The translations under genes and the position numbers were made by a program. From Bryobacterales bacterium (GTDB lineage: Bacteria > Acidobacteriota > Terriglobia > Bryobacterales > UBA6623), in the NCBI GenBank assembly GCA_028819255.1, contig JAPPMB010000143.1:1-53597 (forward strand): 53,597 nt of DNA. Direction: 5' to 3'. Shown piece by piece: positions 51,201-53,597 of the stretch. The notes below the pieces were generated by a model. The model was not told the DNA's origin and ran no database searches. It worked only from the letters and a program-made list of their open reading frames with translations. Each line of letters starts with the position of its first letter. The stretch's first letter is position 1.

Positions 51201-51674
51201 ACTGGGGCGAAGAGGACGCTGCTGGCCGGCTGGTCGATCGGATCGATTGTCACCCTCACCGGCGGCACGCCCGCCACACCCGGCGTCCAGGGGGCGAGCC
51301 GATCCAACGTCAACGACCTGAACCACCTCGACAGGCCTGACGTCGTCGCTGGCCAGAACATCAATCCGGCGAAGCAGGATCCCAGCCTGTGGTGGAACCA
51401 GGCCGCGTTCGTGCCGAACCAGCCGCTGGCGTTCGGGAACGCCGGCAAGGGCATTCTCCGGATTCCCGGACGCGCCCAGTGGGACTTCTCCATGTACAAG
51501 AGCTTCCAGTTCGGCGAGAAGTACTCGGCGCAGTTCCGCTTCGAGGCGTTCAACTTCACCAACACTCCGCAGTTCTTCGCCCCGAACACTCGCGTCGGCA
51601 ACCGGAACTTCGGCATCATCAGCGGCGCAGGCACGCCCCGCAACCTGCAGCTCGGCATCAAGTTCATCTTTTAG
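48255..51674 (+). CDS. TonB-dependent receptor, Oar-like, with carboxypeptidase-regulatory N-terminal domain
   Basis: 1,139 residues. The ATG at 48255 follows a good ribosome site and opens a signal peptide (RKHRCLGAALILILGVAPLA, cleavage after AIAQ). Residues 30-110 form the regulatory-like domain (ALIVGSVTDTTGAVIPGAGV, GSYRSAPLRIGNYIVLIESE). The plug has TTESSAGTVIENRQIVDLPL with NGRDYLQLAVISAGTV and EINFMIDGVDNNNQSIASQG. The barrel ends LQLGIKFIF, with terminal aromatic Phe. Compared with the receptor at 10392-13679 it keeps the same order but diverges strongly in the barrel, so the ligands likely differ. It imports an unknown large substrate across the outer membrane with TonB energy. A strong terminator follows, and the CRTAC1 lipoprotein gene converges on it. 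Confidence 0.94.
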   Translation: MRKHRCLGAALILILGVAPLAIAQQADTALIVGSVTDTTGAVIPGAGVTFSHIETGIESSTQTNETGSYRSAPLRIGNYIVLIESEGFKAYSGSGITLSIGDVRELNVALEVGAVTEVIEVEAAAPLLQTTESSAGTVIENRQIVDLPLNGRDYLQLAVISAGTVVSRGQGISIGGQRGTEINFMIDGVDNNNQSIASQGAQKETVKPSVDAVAEFKVITNGFSAEYGKSSSGIVSLAIKSGTNDLHGTGFFFMRDETMDAKPYFAPGEKAQFGRKQYGFAVGGPIKRNRSFLFGDLELTDIRESDTFVRTIPSAAMRQGDFSGEFLDVTGRTIYDPFTAEGDISNARQPFPNQIIPSSRFDPIAAVAKDFYPDPQVPGLRRNHTFQPPRTQDFSKWDIRWDHNLSDKDNLFARWSAQQQFRGNRPGLPPTANFGTLVPGGNSLDVTSNNAAFGWNRIWSPTLISNIRLGWNYLDTDAEVHPDVPGNVNKEIGLPGFDTDLRGLAILEIGGWQALGNSNWAPNLIQSQTRQISVDNTWTKGNHAIKFGAQIFFMQSGIVNPQLALGRVAFPRQFTRDMPFGAGGDGFADFLLGTSNGLRGSNTIYMNMRAPYQHAYVQDDWKVSDRLTLNLGLRYEYNPPFLETRDGIGYFDPGPRSDHDRRWAEYVHPDAVTNYTGSVTQGVIRVPGVDGTSRRLTKPDKTNFGPRLGIAYKITEKTVFRMAYGIFYGTFSNTGGGEYKETQPPFHFKVGLSADPANPAQYPFRDGLPPNTISAQNAIAVEMSGWEPEPDWPMAQNWNFNLQYSLPGDTLWEIGYFGNKMNHMMGRWDENVPRPGEYVYDPVTRKVIPPTGGINERRPWRAAFVPTARRGDVEFPGSEPGGFITLGRSNMHSFRWNSLYHGLQTKLEKRYSQGMTYIVSYSWSHAIGDWRAIPGSGGAPGENARIVKDVLDLSHERGPTPQDIRHRLIGSIVYELPFLRGATGAKRTLLAGWSIGSIVTLTGGTPATPGVQGASRSNVNDLNHLDRPDVVAGQNINPAKQDPSLWWNQAAFVPNQPLAFGNAGKGILRIPGRAQWDFSMYKSFQFGEKYSAQFRFEAFNFTNTPQFFAPNTRVGNRNFGIISGAGTPRNLQLGIKFIF

Positions 51675-51697
51675 GTATCGAAGAGACTTCCGACCCA

Positions 51698-51733
51698 GCC
51701 GCCCGTTCCGGATTCCGGGGCGGGCGGCTTTTT
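51698..51733 (+). terminator. Rho-independent terminator after the second receptor gene
   Basis: Stem GCCGCCCG/CGGGCGGC (51698-51705 with 51721-51728), then TTTTT at 51729-51733. It lies 23 bases after the receptor stop codon. Confidence 0.88.
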
Positions 51734-51806
51734 CAGTGCCTGGTGCGCACGTTCGGGCGTGAACCGCGCGCTCCGCGCGATCGGCCCGCCGGTGTCTCGA
51801 AGAGGC

Positions 51807-53522
51807 TCACCTCGGATCGCGGTCCAGTCCCGCACTCTCCTTGAGGGTTGCCGTCCCGCCCGCGCCCGGGACCGGGAACCGTCCGCGATCTCCACTCGGC
51901 CAGAGAACCTCGACATGGCCGGTTCGCCCCGACCCGGGCGAGGCAAAGCCGACTGCGGGCTCACTCGAGCTCAGATAGCTGCCGTCCCGGTGAACCCGGC
52001 GCCACTGGCAGTCTTGACCGTCCATGCAGAGCCCCACTTGCGCACCCAGGCCGAACGGATTCCCGCCGTCCGCGGCAAGGCGGACCCGAAAGCTCTCTCC
52101 AGACCCGCCCTGGTTCACGTAAAGGCGGGCGGGCCCGTTGCAGTTGGTCACGACGACATCCGCATCGCCGTCCAGATCGAGGTCTCCGGTTGCGAGGCCC
52201 CGACTCGCCCCGTCGGCCACCGGGCTCCAGGCCTTAGCGCCGGCGAGGGGCTCGAACCCGTCCTCCGTTCCGAGGTAGAGCAGGTTTTCCTGAACGAAAG
52301 GGAATCCGGATCCGCGCTGGGACTCCATGATCGCGACGGCACCGTTCGCAACAAACACGTCCAGTTGTCCGTCATGGTCGAAATCGGACCACGCCAGTCC
52401 GAAGCCCGTGAACGGGAGACTTGAGTTTCCGAGCCCGAGCAGGTTCGTCGAGTCGCGGAAGAGGCCCTTGCCGTCGTTGAGGTACAGCGTATTCGATTCC
52501 TGCGAGTTGTGCGTCATCAGGAGATCGTCGTCGCCGTCGTTGTCGAAGTCGGCCGCGGCGACGCCCATGCCTGCCTCCACCCGTCCGTCCGCGTTGACCG
52601 CCGCGCCCCACCGCATGGCCCGGTCCTCGAACCGTCCTTCTCCGGTATTGATCCACATCTGGTTCTCGGTCGTGTCGTTCGCGACGTACAGATCCGTTCT
52701 TCCGTCCCCGTTCAAGTCGGTGGCGATCACTCCCAGGCCGTTCCCGAACGCGCTGTCAAGGCCGGACTCGGCGGTCACGTCCGTAAACCGGCCGCCCTCG
52801 TTTCTGAAGAGCCGGTCCGGGACAGGGTTGAAGACCGTCGGGATGCAGTAGTCCCGCTCTCCCGTCGATGCAAAGCACTCCTTGTTGTTCGTTGGCGAGA
52901 AGTCGACGAAGTTCGCGAAGAACAGGTCCAGATCCCCGTCGCCGTCGTAGTCCGCAAAGGTCGCCGATGTGCTCCAGCGGGTGTCCTGCGGGCCTTCGAC
53001 TGGCCTGAACGTTCCGTCGCCGCCGTTCTCCAGCAGGTAGTTGGGTCCGATACCTGTCACATACATGTCCGGATCTCGGTCGCCGTCGAAGTCTCCTACG
53101 GCAACTCCCATTGCGTACATCTCGATGCCGGCTCCGCTGCCCTTGGTGGCGTCAACGAACGCGAGCTTTCCGTCCGGCACGATGCGGTTCTCGAAGAGCC
53201 GGTTTCCGAGCGGGCCCTCGGGCGGGAACCGCGCAGCCGCCCGGTCGGTGCCCTCGTCGAGCATGGCGCCCTGCAGCAGGTACGCGTCGAGATCTCCATC
53301 GAGGTCGTAGTCCAGCAGCGCAACCCCGGAGCCCATGATTTCGGGCAGATAGAAGTTTCCGGTTGCCCCTGTGAAGTGCTCGAAGGCGAGCCCGGCCTCC
53401 TTGGCGGCCTCACGGAAGAGGGGCGGACGGTCTGCAGTGTTCTGCAAGCCGCCTTGCCCGCAGCCGGCCAGCACCGCGATCCAAGCCAGGCGGCCTCCCC
53501 TCACCAGTAACGAGTGTGCCAT
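51807..53522 (-). CDS. CRTAC1-family FG-GAP/VCBS-repeat lipoprotein, paralogue of the one at 41202
   Basis: 571 residues from the ATG at 53522, giving a signal peptide with lipobox AVLAGC; an upstream frame to 53570 lacks one. The same propeller motifs as its paralogue occur in the same order: VALLDYDLDGDLDAYLLQGA, AVGDFDGDRDPDMYVTGIGP, ATFADYDGDGDLDLFFANFV, ATDLNGDGRTDLYVANDTTE, ADFDNDGDDDLLMTHNSQES, SDFDHDGQLDVFVANGAVAI and GDLDLDGDADVVVTNCNG, with the ASPIC/UnbV domain at the end (GLGAQVGLCMDGQDCQWRRV, HRDGSYLSSSEPAVGF). Two extra cysteines in this domain (GLCMDGQDC) may form a disulfide absent in the paralogue. It converges with the receptor gene, which suggests a surface role linked to it. 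The last 75 bases of the window show nothing further. Confidence 0.93.
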   Translation of the reverse strand: MAHSLLVRGGRLAWIAVLAGCGQGGLQNTADRPPLFREAAKEAGLAFEHFTGATGNFYLPEIMGSGVALLDYDLDGDLDAYLLQGAMLDEGTDRAAARFPPEGPLGNRLFENRIVPDGKLAFVDATKGSGAGIEMYAMGVAVGDFDGDRDPDMYVTGIGPNYLLENGGDGTFRPVEGPQDTRWSTSATFADYDGDGDLDLFFANFVDFSPTNNKECFASTGERDYCIPTVFNPVPDRLFRNEGGRFTDVTAESGLDSAFGNGLGVIATDLNGDGRTDLYVANDTTENQMWINTGEGRFEDRAMRWGAAVNADGRVEAGMGVAAADFDNDGDDDLLMTHNSQESNTLYLNDGKGLFRDSTNLLGLGNSSLPFTGFGLAWSDFDHDGQLDVFVANGAVAIMESQRGSGFPFVQENLLYLGTEDGFEPLAGAKAWSPVADGASRGLATGDLDLDGDADVVVTNCNGPARLYVNQGGSGESFRVRLAADGGNPFGLGAQVGLCMDGQDCQWRRVHRDGSYLSSSEPAVGFASPGSGRTGHVEVLWPSGDRGRFPVPGAGGTATLKESAGLDRDPR

Positions 53523-53597
53523 GGCATCGCGGTCCCCCGGCGGGCTAGCGCTCGATCGGACTTGACACATTGGGGGTTGGCTGTGTAGAACGACAGT

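Noticed and set aside
49221..51326. 701-codon minus-strand open frame inside the second receptor gene
   Set aside because: Antisense shadow with Arg/Val/Pro-biased composition and no recognisable motif; the plus-strand receptor is unambiguous.
1..53597. CRISPR arrays, rRNA and tRNA genes, phage structural genes
   Set aside because: No evenly spaced direct repeats, no recognisable rRNA or tRNA sequence and no phage proteins were found by reading.

Overview
The window is GC-rich bacterial DNA, most likely from a member of the Acidobacteriota (perhaps a marine or host-associated heterotroph). This is inferred from gene content: very large Oar-like TonB-dependent receptors with an N-terminal carboxypeptidase-regulatory domain, a PSD1/DUF1549-DUF1553 cytochrome next to a DUF1501 protein, CRTAC1/FG-GAP lipoproteins, an acidobacterial VWFA-related protein, sulfatases, a DUF1080 hydrolase and a quinoprotein dehydrogenase. 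No rRNA, tRNA, CRISPR array or phage module was recognised, so placement below phylum is not possible from this sequence.

Layout. 1-4890: the tail of a coiled-coil protein, then a PSD1 cytochrome/DUF1501 operon. 4891-10181: a mobile and accessory zone holding a decayed transposase, an intact vapBC toxin-antitoxin pair with its operator, a complete 2,560-bp IS bounded by 17-bp inverted repeats with a frameshifted transposase, an IS200/IS605-type element whose tnpA carries two amber codons, and about 700 bp of unassigned DNA. 10182-18612: four consecutive plus-strand envelope genes encoding a TonB-dependent receptor, a TPR protein, a secretin-domain protein and a MauG/CcpA-type di-heme peroxidase lipoprotein. 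18613-20701: a gene-poor stretch with a broken AbiEii-type nucleotidyltransferase and a conspicuously AT-rich island carrying a Panacea-domain (DUF4065) gene.

20702-32703: a catabolic and housekeeping block with two sulfatases, a HEAT-repeat protein, a conserved exported protein, a CPBP membrane protease, an FAD oxidoreductase-SelD fusion, a sialate O-acetylesterase, an SDR dehydrogenase and an OYE-family flavin oxidoreductase. 32924-33473: two very small, highly basic proteins. 33549-35610: cysE, a conserved gene of unknown function broken by frameshifts, and an ISAzo13-type transposase remnant directly after it. 35836-43540: an MBL-fold hydrolase, a radical SAM/SPASM protein with a DUF1080 protein, a membrane-anchored coiled-coil protein, a VWFA protein, a CRTAC1 lipoprotein and a two-helix membrane microprotein. 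43798-53522: a PQQ dehydrogenase, the E1-beta and E1-alpha subunits of a 2-oxoacid dehydrogenase, a second Oar-like receptor with a clear terminator, and a second CRTAC1 lipoprotein.

How the genes may work together (inference): the receptors, exported hydrolases, sulfatases, acetylesterase and DUF1080 proteins fit uptake and degradation of sulfated or acetylated polysaccharides. The periplasmic quinoprotein and c-type cytochromes fit sugar oxidation coupled to an aerobic respiratory chain. Accessory DNA is concentrated at 5-10 kb, 18.6-20.7 kb and 34.2-35.6 kb, where most genes are broken.
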